DNA of 64,000 nt, from contig NZ_CP053351.1 in the NCBI RefSeq assembly GCF_013394655.1, forward strand, positions 2,386,501 to 2,450,500. The letters are read 5' to 3'. Made by a program: the position numbers and the translations under genes. This document shows, one piece after another, positions 1 to 8,225 of the stretch (position 1 is its first letter; every line of letters begins with the position of its first letter). Below the pieces are notes generated by a model. It was not told where the DNA came from and did no database searches. It saw only the letters and a program-made list of their open reading frames with translations. The stretch comes from Winogradskyella schleiferi (GTDB taxonomy: Bacteria > Bacteroidota > Bacteroidia > Flavobacteriales > Flavobacteriaceae).

Positions 1-384
1 GTTAGTGAAAGCGGTGTTTTAATTAGACACGACAACGAAGGACGCGTGAGACGAATTGGAAACGTGTTTATCAATTATGATAGACAAGGACGACTTAAAC
101 GTGTTGGTTCGGTGTATTTGGGATATAGAGGACATCAATTGGTGCAAGTCGGTGGTTTAAGAATTCTAACAAATAGACATGGTGAAGTCATCGGAACCAA
201 AGGTTTTGTAAATTATAATAATCAAAATTGTGGTATTTGTGGTATAACCGGTTGTTCTGTAGATCATTTTGATGATTCAAATTATGATAACTGGAATGAT
301 GATGACTCAAACAACAACGATTATGATTATTACTATTATAGAAAAGGTGGTAAAACCTTGAAGCAAAAGAAAATCAAATTTTGA
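1..384 (+). CDS. Tyr/Asn-rich hypothetical protein, 5' end outside the window
   Basis: The frame is open from base 1 and ends with TGA at 382-384, so the start lies to the left. The visible 127 residues contain short GR-x(2)-R-[IV]-G-[NS]-V-[FY] units such as GRVRRIGNVFINY and GRLKRVGSVYLGY. They end in an Asp/Asn/Tyr-rich stretch and a basic tail. The same unit (GRVNQIGNIFINY) occurs in the next gene, so the two are tandem paralogues. An internal ATG lies at 46 but is probably not the start. No function can be assigned. A strong hairpin terminator follows, so it ends its own transcript. Confidence 0.7.
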   Translation, partial: VSESGVLIRHDNEGRVRRIGNVFINYDRQGRLKRVGSVYLGYRGHQLVQVGGLRILTNRHGEVIGTKGFVNYNNQNCGICGITGCSVDHFDDSNYDNWNDDDSNNNDYDYYYYRKGGKTLKQKKIKF

Positions 385-401
385 GATTTTGATTGATTAC
401 C

Positions 402-440
402 AAAAACCCTGAATGTTTCCCCAAGCATTTCAGGGTTTTT
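402..440 (+). terminator. Rho-independent terminator after the first gene
   Basis: A perfect 12-bp stem (aaaaaccctgaa at 402-413, ttcagggttttt at 429-440) with a 15-nt loop. The right arm ends in five T. It lies 18 bp after the stop of the upstream gene. Confidence 0.85.
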
Positions 441-512
441 AATAATAAAATAATGAGTAGATTTTTACTATCAATTCAAACAAATCAACTAATAATCAGT
501 AATTTAAAAAAG

Positions 513-527
513 TGGCACGCTGTTTGT
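513..527 (+). promoter_or_regulatory. Sigma-54-like -24/-12 promoter
   Basis: TGGCAC at 513-518, five bases, then TTGT at 524-527. This matches the sigma-54 consensus TGGCAC-N5-TTGC except for the last base, with GG and TG at the right spacing. It lies 37 bp before the ATG at 565. I see no TAnnTTTG element here. Enhancer sites were not identified. Confidence 0.4.
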
Positions 528-564
528 TTAATATATTACGAGTTTAATTTAAAACCCAATTATT

Positions 565-1845
565 ATGAAACGATTACTATATTTATTTGCAGCCTTTGTC
601 GCTATAAGCACAACTGCATTCGCAACCAACACAACGACATCGGAAGCAGAAGCTTCAATTAATACCTATGTGAGAGGTTATGGTAATTCTTTCATATTTA
701 ATGAAGCCGGAATTGAGTTTTCAGTTTTTGCAGATGGTCAGTTTGATTTTTATATACCAAACTACGGTCCAGATGTAAGCGTGAACATTGATAGACCTGG
801 TTTCAGTTTAAGCTTTAACTCTGGTTACGATTACAACCCTTATGTACAGTATGATAGTTTTGGAGCGATTATTCAAATTGAAAATACGCCAATCTACTAT
901 GATTACTACGGACGTGTCAATCAGATTGGAAACATCTTTATCAACTACAATAGTCTTGGTAGAATTAATAGAGTTGGTGGACTTAATGTTTATTATAGAA
1001 ACAATACGTTCTGGAGATATGATGGCTATATCAACAGTTATAACAGAGCCTATGTTTACAGACCATGGCACCGATTTTATGCTGTACCTCATGTAAACTT
1101 TTGTATTGTACATGTCAATCCGTACAGACAATATTATGCACCTGTAAGACATATTTATTATAGACCTTATACTAATAACGTCAGATATTATAATATTGGA
1201 AGACGAGATAACGGTTATGCTGTGAGACGTTCTAATTCTACAAGAAGAACCAATAGTTATGCACAAACGCCGAGAAATGAAAGAGAACGAACTATTAGGA
1301 CTCGTGCGACACGAAATAATAGAACAATAGCCAGCACAAGAGCTTCACGTTTAAGTGAAACTAATGCGACTAGGACAAGCACAACTCGTAGTGCCGATGC
1401 AACTTCTAGATCTAATTCTAGAGTTTCGACACCTACTAGAACAACTAGAAATGATAGAGCAATTACCACACGTTCAAATACTAGAGTGAAAGCTCCAACA
1501 AGAACGACTAGAACTAATAAAGCTATTGCGACACCTTCTAATACAAGAGTGAAAGTTCCAGCAAGAACAACGCGTAGTACTAATTCGTTTTCAACACGAA
1601 ATACGAATAAAAATGTGACCAGAACAAATAGAACTGTGTCTAATAATAAAACAAGAACTACTTCGGTAAGAAAACCGCAAGCGACAAATTCTCGTACATA
1701 TAATAACAGAACGTCGCAAAACATTAGACAGCGAAGTACTGTTCAGAATAAAAGAAAATCACCGTCTGTAAAAAGCAGATCAAATACAAGTAGAATGAGC
1801 AACCAAAATTCTACAAGATCTAGCTCAAGACGAACAAGAGGATAA
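565..1845 (+). CDS. Exported protein with Arg/Thr/Ser/Asn-rich repetitive tail
   Basis: This 426-residue protein begins with a clear Sec signal peptide (MKRLLYLFAAFVAISTTAFA). Residues about 30-145 form a Tyr/Asn/Phe-rich domain that includes GRVNQIGNIFINY and GRINRVGGLNVYY, shared with the partial gene upstream. Residues about 150-215 are Tyr/Arg/His rich. From about residue 215 to the end the sequence is low-complexity and strongly basic (Arg, Thr, Ser, Asn), including three tandem 21-residue repeats at about residues 283-345. I do not recognise the family. The signal peptide places it outside the cytoplasm. The basic tail could bind acidic polymers such as polysaccharide, DNA or lipid A, but that is inference. 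It has its own possible sigma-54 promoter and a downstream hairpin, so it is probably monocistronic. Confidence 0.8.
   Translation: MKRLLYLFAAFVAISTTAFATNTTTSEAEASINTYVRGYGNSFIFNEAGIEFSVFADGQFDFYIPNYGPDVSVNIDRPGFSLSFNSGYDYNPYVQYDSFGAIIQIENTPIYYDYYGRVNQIGNIFINYNSLGRINRVGGLNVYYRNNTFWRYDGYINSYNRAYVYRPWHRFYAVPHVNFCIVHVNPYRQYYAPVRHIYYRPYTNNVRYYNIGRRDNGYAVRRSNSTRRTNSYAQTPRNERERTIRTRATRNNRTIASTRASRLSETNATRTSTTRSADATSRSNSRVSTPTRTTRNDRAITTRSNTRVKAPTRTTRTNKAIATPSNTRVKVPARTTRSTNSFSTRNTNKNVTRTNRTVSNNKTRTTSVRKPQATNSRTYNNRTSQNIRQRSTVQNKRKSPSVKSRSNTSRMSNQNSTRSSSRRTRG
1411..1599 (+). repeat. Three tandem 63-bp (21-residue) coding repeats
   Basis: Units at 1411-1473, 1474-1536 and 1537-1599 each encode a variant of SN[ST]RV-x(2)-P-x-RTTR-x(7). 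The third is the most diverged at its end. They lie within the basic tail of the exported protein. Confidence 0.75.
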
Positions 1846-1866
1846 AAAGTTTTTTTGGTTGGTTGG

Positions 1867-1908
1867 ATGTCCCGTATGATGTATGCCTCAGAGCACCTTA
1901 CGGGACAT
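1867..1908 (+). terminator. Hairpin after the basic exported protein
   Basis: A 10-bp perfect stem (atgtcccgta at 1867-1876, tacgggacat at 1899-1908) with a 22-nt loop, 22 bp after the stop. The T tract that follows is weak (tcttatattt), so termination may be partial. Confidence 0.5.
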
Positions 1909-1920
1909 TCTTATATTTAT

Positions 1921-1940
1921 ATTCCTGCGAAAGCAGGAAT
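1921..1940. repeat. Dispersed 20-bp hairpin repeat (copy 1)
   Basis: ATTCCTGC-GAAA-GCAGGAAT: an 8-bp perfect stem closed by a GAAA tetraloop and followed by CTC. Related copies lie at 5203-5222 and 15071-15091. It is intergenic and fits a small REP-like element of flavobacterial genomes. Confidence 0.65.
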
Positions 1941-2172
1941 CTCGTTTTACACATTACTTTATTACGAAGATGAAAAACGTGTTAGTTGCAAAGCAAATCA
2001 TATATACCTTTAAAAAGCGATGAGCTGATTAAATTCAGTAATAATCTTTGCGAATAAGAATAATTTCTAAAACGATTTTGACATTTGGCAACAAAAGCGT
2101 GATTCAAATTAATAGGTTATTTTCACGTTCGAATTCAGTTTCAACTTCAAATTCAATTTCAACTTCACAAGA
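1941..2172. other. Intergenic, no gene seen
   Basis: AT-rich sequence between convergent genes. It ends in an imperfect repeat of ttcaacttc/ttcaatttc (about 2128-2168). No open frame or RNA gene is supportable. Confidence 0.5.
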
Positions 2173-3633
2173 TTACTTCAACCGCAAATACTTCCTTATC
2201 TGACTCGAAATATCCACAGAGACATTCAATTTGTAAATCATAATTAAATAAACAAAACCGATTAATGCAGATTTCAAAGTGATGTTCAGTATGGGATGAA
2301 ATGGAAATTCCCAAAAGTAAAAAGCCACTGACATCACTATCAATACTATAACAATCTTTACCGAGCCTATTGTAAACGGTAACATATTGAATTTCCGCTT
2401 TACAAATATAATTTTGATCGTGTTGTAAATAAAAACAGCTAAAAATGTTGCAAATGCTGAACCTTCGATGCCATAAATAGGAATAAAAACAGCATTCAAA
2501 ACAATGGCCATAATCGCCAATAAAACCCCAAAAAATAAGACCATCCTATAATAATCACTGTTGAATAATATAGCATTATTATTTCCTAAGCTGTTGTCAT
2601 AAAGTTTTGCTAAACTAACAATTAAGACTACAAAAAGACCTCCTGTAAATTCCTTCGGCAGAATCTCATACAACTGATTGATATTTAAAATAATCAACAA
2701 AAAGATCAAACCACTGACCACCAAAAGCGTCATAGAACTGCGTCTGTACAAATCTTCTAAAGACAAATGATCTTTTTCATTAAGGTACTTAGCCGTTAGC
2801 GGTAACATAATTTGGTGCATGGCTCGTTGTGGGACCGCAACAACCGTAGCAATAAATATAGCAACACTGTAATAAGCGACCTGTTCAATATCCGGTAACA
2901 TTAGGCCAATCATAAACTTATCGATATCGAGAATTAACATGGCAACGGAACCCGCAATAATCATTAAGCCAGCATACTTCATTATTGAAAATTGATTCTC
3001 TAATTTCTGAAATTTTAACTTTGGGAACCTTACCGAATACGCATAAAGTTTCATGATTACCATTCGTAAAACATAGACTCCAACGAGGGCGATGATAAAT
3101 TGGTCCACTGAGAGCCAATCTAAATACACGCCAAACAGTAAAAACATAATACAGACTCTATGAAAAATCTCTTTCATTAAGTTTCCAAAAACGGTTTGCA
3201 TTTGCACTTTGGTCCATGCAAAAAAGATTTCGAAATAAGCCATAGACACCGCCAAAACAAAAATATGCCAAATGTAACTTTCTACGATTTGGTTTTCATT
3301 TGAAAGCCAATCTACAATAGTATCATAGGCAAAAAAACCAATAAAAACAGTTGGGATTATAAACAGTAGTGGCAGAAACAACATCAAGGTCAGAAAACTA
3401 TTGATGCTATTTTTTGATTTAAAAGTGGAATAGAACTTTACAATGGCATTATGAACTCCAAATGCCATAAAAGGCATCATAATATTCGCTGCTGAAAGTA
3501 AAAATGCCACCAAACCATAATATTGATCTGTTAAAAAATTGGTATAAAGAAAAAGCGTATTAATGGCTCCAATCCCGAAACCCAAATATGTGGTTAAGGT
3601 GTTTTTGAAAGATTGGTTTAATACGATTCCCAT
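2173..3633 (-). CDS. Oligosaccharide flippase (Wzx/MATE-like)
   Basis: A 486-residue polytopic membrane protein with about 12-14 hydrophobic segments, typical in length for the MVF/MATE-like polysaccharide transporters (RfbX/Wzx). These flip lipid-linked oligosaccharide units across the inner membrane. The N-terminus (MGIVLNQSFKNTLTTYLGF) and the FGVHNAIVKFYS stretch are typical of flavobacterial members. The substrate cannot be read from the sequence. It lies downstream of a GT4 glycosyltransferase and YfhO on the same strand, supporting a role in surface polysaccharide export. The gap to the GT4 gene is 283 bp and contains a dispersed repeat, so it may have its own promoter. Confidence 0.88.
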   Translation of the reverse strand: MGIVLNQSFKNTLTTYLGFGIGAINTLFLYTNFLTDQYYGLVAFLLSAANIMMPFMAFGVHNAIVKFYSTFKSKNSINSFLTLMLFLPLLFIIPTVFIGFFAYDTIVDWLSNENQIVESYIWHIFVLAVSMAYFEIFFAWTKVQMQTVFGNLMKEIFHRVCIMFLLFGVYLDWLSVDQFIIALVGVYVLRMVIMKLYAYSVRFPKLKFQKLENQFSIMKYAGLMIIAGSVAMLILDIDKFMIGLMLPDIEQVAYYSVAIFIATVVAVPQRAMHQIMLPLTAKYLNEKDHLSLEDLYRRSSMTLLVVSGLIFLLIILNINQLYEILPKEFTGGLFVVLIVSLAKLYDNSLGNNNAILFNSDYYRMVLFFGVLLAIMAIVLNAVFIPIYGIEGSAFATFLAVFIYNTIKIIFVKRKFNMLPFTIGSVKIVIVLIVMSVAFYFWEFPFHPILNITLKSALIGFVYLIMIYKLNVSVDISSQIRKYLRLK

Positions 3634-3862
3634 AGTTTTACCAAATGAATATTAAAATGGTTGATAGTAAATTTGAATTATCACTTCTTTAGATGAAATA
3701 GAAAATTTAATCATAGCCAAAGTTACGGTTCAATTTTATGTTGAAATATAAAGGAATTAGAAACAAATTTAATTGACTATTTTGATGTTTATTTGGTAAT
3801 GAGCAAAATACAACTATAAAGTTTTAAATTCCAAAGTGACCTCATTAAAATTACTTCACTAA

Positions 3863-3889
3863 CCTGCAAGGTTTCTAAAACCTTGTAGG
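3863..3889. repeat. Intergenic inverted repeat
   Basis: cctgcaaggttt at 3863-3874 and aaaccttgtagg at 3878-3889 form a 12-bp stem with one G-T wobble and a 3-nt loop. It lies between two minus-strand genes and resembles the short palindromes dispersed in Bacteroidota genomes. It could also attenuate transcription from the GT4 gene, but no T tract follows on that strand. Confidence 0.6.
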
Positions 3890-3916
3890 ATAAACATACG
3901 GGCTTTTTACGCCTAA

Positions 3917-5197
3917 TTATTTAATTAAATTAGCCAATTTCTCGGATAAGGCTTTTCTACTATAAGGCTGTAAACCAATCGCATTTACCTTTAAGGTGTT
4001 GTTCAGAAAGGCTTCGAAATAAGATAAAATTTGTGCTTTTAATTCGCTCTTTTGGTTGTAATTAAAATACGTTCCTGTGTTGGTGGACTTTATGATTTGG
4101 GCCACATCAGCATCCTTTGGGCCAATAGCTAAAATTGGTGTTTCAGAAATTAGATATTCAAAAACTTTTCCTGGTATGATAGCTTTGGTGTCTTCGGAGT
4201 CGATTTCAATTAACAACAATAATTGTGATGACATTTGAAATTTTATGGCTACTTCATGACTAACATAACCAACTACATCAACGTGATTTTTAAGTGCATT
4301 TTTGTGAATCGATTCTATAACATCATCGCTGACTACACCTATTAATTGTAACTTAAATACTTCAGAAAAAGCTTGATTCTCTTTTATTAATTCTGAAATC
4401 GATTCCCATAAAACCAAAGGGTTCCTTTCAGATAATAATGAGCCAATATGAGATAAAGTAAACAATTCGTCCTTTTTTACTACACTAATATTATGAGAAT
4501 CGTAACCATTGGTGATTACCGAAATCGGTTGCTTGGTTTTGGTTCGGAATTCGTTTTTGGTATGATTACTTGTAACGATGATTTCATCAGCTGAATTTAG
4601 AACGTTATGCTCTAATTCTAAATGTTTTGCTTTTGAAGCTTGAGTCAATTTTAAATCTTTATGGTAGCCAATGGTTGTCCAAGGATCTCTAAAATCTGCG
4701 AGCCACTTCACACCCAATGCTGCTTTTAACCGCAAGCCAATTAAATGTAAACTGTGAGGTGGCCCTGTAGTAATTATGGTTTTTATTTCGTGTTCTTTTA
4801 TATAATTTGAAAGAAATTCAACCGAAGGTCTTACCCAATTTTTCCGCGCATCTGGAATAAAATAATTTCCCCTGATATAGAGCATCGCTTTTTCAATCAA
4901 GGATTGCTTTTTAACTTTAGGGATAACTCCGGAACTGATTTTTTTAGAACTTCCCTTTGAAAACCAACTCGCCAATCCGTATGGCTCGTTAATAGGTTGT
5001 TTTAAGATGGTAATGTGATCTGGAATTTCGCTGACTAAACTTTCGTCAATAATAGGGTAATTTGGATTTTCAGGACAATAAACAATAGGCTCAATACCAA
5101 ACTCTGGCAAGTATTTTACAAACTTGAGCCAACGTTGTACGCCTGGACCTCCAGCTGGTGGCCAATAGTAGGTTATGATAAGAATCTTTTTGCCCAT
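3917..5197 (-). CDS. Glycosyltransferase family 4 (GT-B)
   Basis: 426 residues from MGKKILIITYYWPPAGGPG, which has the glycine-rich N-terminal Rossmann motif of GT4 enzymes. The C-terminal half holds the donor-sugar region (IPGKVFEYLISETPILAIGP), where the E-x7-E-like glutamate is expected. It would transfer a nucleotide-sugar residue to a polysaccharide or lipid-linked acceptor. An upstream in-frame ATG at 5227 would add MRFLPSQEFR, but those residues are encoded by the hairpin repeat at 5203-5222, so I chose 5197. Neighbours are YfhO upstream and the flippase downstream, which suggests a surface glycan role. Acceptor and sugar are unknown. Confidence 0.9.
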   Translation of the reverse strand: MGKKILIITYYWPPAGGPGVQRWLKFVKYLPEFGIEPIVYCPENPNYPIIDESLVSEIPDHITILKQPINEPYGLASWFSKGSSKKISSGVIPKVKKQSLIEKAMLYIRGNYFIPDARKNWVRPSVEFLSNYIKEHEIKTIITTGPPHSLHLIGLRLKAALGVKWLADFRDPWTTIGYHKDLKLTQASKAKHLELEHNVLNSADEIIVTSNHTKNEFRTKTKQPISVITNGYDSHNISVVKKDELFTLSHIGSLLSERNPLVLWESISELIKENQAFSEVFKLQLIGVVSDDVIESIHKNALKNHVDVVGYVSHEVAIKFQMSSQLLLLIEIDSEDTKAIIPGKVFEYLISETPILAIGPKDADVAQIIKSTNTGTYFNYNQKSELKAQILSYFEAFLNNTLKVNAIGLQPYSRKALSEKLANLIK

Positions 5198-5202
5198 CCT
5201 AA

Positions 5203-5222
5203 ATTCCTGCGAAGGCAGGAAT
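5203..5222. repeat. Dispersed 20-bp hairpin repeat (copy 2)
   Basis: ATTCCTGC-GAAG-GCAGGAAT, with the same arms as the copy at 1921 and one loop change. It touches the start region of the GT4 gene and creates a spurious upstream start. Confidence 0.65.
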
Positions 5223-5258
5223 CTCATTAATATTAATAATTAACTTACTATAACAAAG

Positions 5259-5285
5259 ACACTTCGACTGCGCTCAGTGTGACAG
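5259..5285. repeat. Dispersed intergenic repeat
   Basis: ACACTTCGACTGCGCTCAGTGT plus GACAG, with ACACT/AGTGT arms. I recall this motif as a widespread intergenic repeat in Bacteroidota. It lies 7 bp from the stop of the YfhO gene and could act as its 3' hairpin. Confidence 0.5.
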
Positions 5286-5291
5286 CTAGTT

Positions 5292-7718
5292 TTATTTTTT
5301 CCTAAAAGTAAAATATAGACCCAACAAAACCAAAAGTCCCAATACAACAGAACTCGCCAAAGCCACTTTACTTCCAGTCTCTACAACTTGTGGCTCAAAC
5401 TTAAATTCTACCGTGTGATTTCCTTTTGGAATCTCTAATGCTCGAAGCACATAATTTACTCTAAAATGTGGTGTTAATTCACCATTGATATAAGCGTTCC
5501 AACCTTTAGCATAGTAGATTTCTGAGAATACCGCCAATCCATTATTGCTATTATTCGTTTCGTATTTTAAGTAATTTGGTTGGTATTCTTTTAACTGAAT
5601 TGAAGCGGTAGAATCAACTTGATAGGTTGTTTTTAAACTATTTTCAGTCTGAACCGATTTTTCAATAACCGCTGAAGTCTTAGTATTCAAACTATCCAGA
5701 GCCAAAATTTCTTGGTTGGCGTCAGCAACAGCTTTGAGTTTAGACACAAACCAAGCATTGCCATTGGCTTCTGTATTGGTATATGGAAAAATCTGTCCTT
5801 GCTCCTCGGCAATAATGTATTTGGTGTTAAGCATATTGAGGACATTCATGTTGTTTTTATACACATGGAATTCCAACAATTCTTCTGCACGACCTAATTT
5901 GGCAGCACTATAACCCATTAACGAATTATGATAATAAGCTGCTTTTGCTGGCATTCGCTGACCTTCGGAAGACATATCCATCACCCTAAAATGCCCTTTA
6001 TCTTTTAAAATTTCCTTATCTGCACTGTTAGGTTGATAGGGTTTGTCGACTTTAATGGCAGACACAAAATCATCGTTATTGACATATTTTTTATCCACGC
6101 TGACCAAATCAAAAAGGATTAAAACGGCAAATACAACGACGACTAAAGTTTCTGATAATTTCTTTTTCAGAAACAGGTAAATCGTTCCTGCTGACAATAA
6201 CACTAAAATCAATGTTCTTAAGGTATCCGTTGTCATTAGGGATTTTCTATCCTGTATAACAGCGTCCATAAAAGGTTGTCCGTAGGCTTCAATATATTGG
6301 TCGTCCCTTAGGCCTTCAAAATCAAATAGTATGGATTTAAATAGTAAAAAGATGACAGCCAAACCTGCTGTGATTCCTACAGTATATAACAAGGCTTTTA
6401 ACTTTTCTTCATCTTTCTGGAAGTCATTAAACAAGCGAACCAAAGCAAATATGCCCAATACAGGAATGCATAGTTCCAAAATAACCTGAATAGAACTTAC
6501 CGCTCTAAACTTATTATATAACGGCACATAATCAATAAAGAAATCGGTAAGAAACCCTAAATTTTTTCCGTAGGATAATAAAAGCGATAAAACTGTACCA
6601 CCAACGAGCCACCATTTCAATCGGCCTTTTACTAAAAATAAACCTAGAACAAAAAGGAAAATTATTACGGCTCCAACATAAGCTGGTGCTTCAACTATGG
6701 GTTGATTTCCCCAATACATTGGTGCATTTCGGGCAGCATCGAGCGCTTCAATTGGCGATGCTCCTAAATTAATATAGGCATTATAGGTTTCGGAATCTTT
6801 ACCAACATCCTCATAATTTCCGCCTCCCATAAATTTTGGAATGTAGAGATTAAAGGTTTCCAATATGCCGTAACTGTATTCAGTGATATAATCTTTGCTT
6901 AATCCTGAAGTCACTTCCTTTGGTGAACCATCTGGATTAATAGTCAGATCACTTTGACCACGAGCGCTTTCTTTTACATACTCTTGCGTTGCCATAATGT
7001 TAGTGGCATTGAGACCAACGGCTAAAATGGCTGCAACAGAAAGCAACCCAACTGATTTAAAGAAATGTGGCAATACTTTTTTTCTGTAAGCGTCAAAAAG
7101 ATACGCCAAGCCTAGAACTAAGACCAATAATAAAAGATAATAAGTCATTTGGAAATGGTTAGCAACAAGTTCTAGCCCTAAAGCGATTGCCGTTAATATA
7201 AATCCGAGAATATATTTCTTTCTGAAGGTGAGCACAATTCCTGCTAACACCAATGGCATATAGGCTATAGCATGTGCTTTGGAATTATGACCAACACCTA
7301 AAATAATAATGAGATATGTTGAAAACCCAAAAGCTAAAGCACCTAAGGCAGCAAGTTTAAAATCAACTTTTAAAGACAACAATAAAATATAAAAACCTAT
7401 AAAATACAGGAATAGATAATCTGCTGGTCTTGGCAGAAAACGTAAGGTTAAATCGAGTTTCTTAATATAATTGTGTGGGTATTTAGCCCCTAATTGATAG
7501 GTAGGCATACCACCAAAAGCACTATTGGTCCAGTACGTTTCTTCTCCAGTGGATTTGGCAAACTCTTTTTGCTGCTGAGCCATACCAATGTAATGCATTA
7601 TATCACTTTGGTTGATTTTTTTGCCTTGTAAAACAGGACTAAAATAAGCTAAAGACACTATAACAAATCCTATCAAAATTAGGACATATGGCAAAAAACG
7701 TTTTATAGAAAAAGACAT
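5292..7718 (-). CDS. YfhO family membrane protein
   Basis: An 808-residue polytopic membrane protein. The N-terminal two thirds carry about 12 hydrophobic segments with the GT-C-like pattern seen in YfhO proteins, including a periplasmic loop with YWTNSAFGGMPTYQLGAKYP. The C-terminal part (about 560-780) is a soluble beta-rich domain, and a last membrane helix ends in FTFRKK. In Firmicutes YfhO proteins help glycosylate lipoteichoic acid. In Bacteroidota the substrate is unknown, so a role in transferring sugars from a lipid carrier outside the membrane is family-based inference. It probably shares a transcript with the DUF4834 gene 85 bp upstream. Confidence 0.9.
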   Translation of the reverse strand: MSFSIKRFLPYVLILIGFVIVSLAYFSPVLQGKKINQSDIMHYIGMAQQQKEFAKSTGEETYWTNSAFGGMPTYQLGAKYPHNYIKKLDLTLRFLPRPADYLFLYFIGFYILLLSLKVDFKLAALGALAFGFSTYLIIILGVGHNSKAHAIAYMPLVLAGIVLTFRKKYILGFILTAIALGLELVANHFQMTYYLLLLVLVLGLAYLFDAYRKKVLPHFFKSVGLLSVAAILAVGLNATNIMATQEYVKESARGQSDLTINPDGSPKEVTSGLSKDYITEYSYGILETFNLYIPKFMGGGNYEDVGKDSETYNAYINLGASPIEALDAARNAPMYWGNQPIVEAPAYVGAVIIFLFVLGLFLVKGRLKWWLVGGTVLSLLLSYGKNLGFLTDFFIDYVPLYNKFRAVSSIQVILELCIPVLGIFALVRLFNDFQKDEEKLKALLYTVGITAGLAVIFLLFKSILFDFEGLRDDQYIEAYGQPFMDAVIQDRKSLMTTDTLRTLILVLLSAGTIYLFLKKKLSETLVVVVFAVLILFDLVSVDKKYVNNDDFVSAIKVDKPYQPNSADKEILKDKGHFRVMDMSSEGQRMPAKAAYYHNSLMGYSAAKLGRAEELLEFHVYKNNMNVLNMLNTKYIIAEEQGQIFPYTNTEANGNAWFVSKLKAVADANQEILALDSLNTKTSAVIEKSVQTENSLKTTYQVDSTASIQLKEYQPNYLKYETNNSNNGLAVFSEIYYAKGWNAYINGELTPHFRVNYVLRALEIPKGNHTVEFKFEPQVVETGSKVALASSVVLGLLVLLGLYFTFRKK

Positions 7719-7803
7719 GAAGATGCTTTAAGTTGAATGATTCTGAAAAGTAGTTATTTTTTTTTGAAACAACTTAGAAGATTTCTGTTTTCACAAGAAT
7801 GAT

Positions 7804-8076
7804 TTACTCAATTTCCTCGTAATCAATATACTCGCCAACTTTATCATTGGATGATTTATTTTTGTTTGGCATTTTATCAATAACGGTTTCCCCTTCCTTC
7901 TCCTTCTGTTGTTGTCTTTGCTGGTTAGGATTTTGGAATCCACCGAATTGTTCCCCGAATTTTTGTTCTGCTTTTTTAGCCACGAAGCGTACTAATAATG
8001 GTGCAAAAAGACGCGCCAATATCTTAAAACCGAAGTAAACCAATAAAATAATTAAAATAGTTCTCAGTAATCCCAT
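7804..8076 (-). CDS. DUF4834-type small membrane protein
   Basis: 90 residues. One N-terminal membrane helix (LLRTILIILLVYFGFKILARLF) is followed by a basic and then Gln/Glu/Lys-rich soluble tail ending in GEYIDYEEIE. This matches the layout of DUF4834 proteins of Bacteroidota, whose function is unknown. It is the first gene of the minus-strand group leading into YfhO and is divergent from the beta-barrel gene at 8226. Confidence 0.75.
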   Translation of the reverse strand: MGLLRTILIILLVYFGFKILARLFAPLLVRFVAKKAEQKFGEQFGGFQNPNQQRQQQKEKEGETVIDKMPNKNKSSNDKVGEYIDYEEIE

Positions 8077-8225
8077 GGATCAAGGTAATTGAATAATAAA
8101 CATTGTAATATTCAAAAATACAATTATCGTCATTTATATTACGTTATTATTCCTTAAAAAAACTATAAAATCTATATATTTGGCTCAAATCTTCAATAGA
8201 TAGAATGGTTTTAAATCCTTAAACA

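Noticed and set aside
393-662. Open frame between the first two genes
   Set aside because: It starts inside the terminator hairpin and overlaps the signal peptide of the gene at 565 in another frame. Its composition is not protein-like.
808-1266. Long antisense open frames over the basic exported protein (also 1257-1724)
   Set aside because: They mirror low-complexity Arg/Thr codons of the real gene on the plus strand, and have no signal, start or domain evidence.
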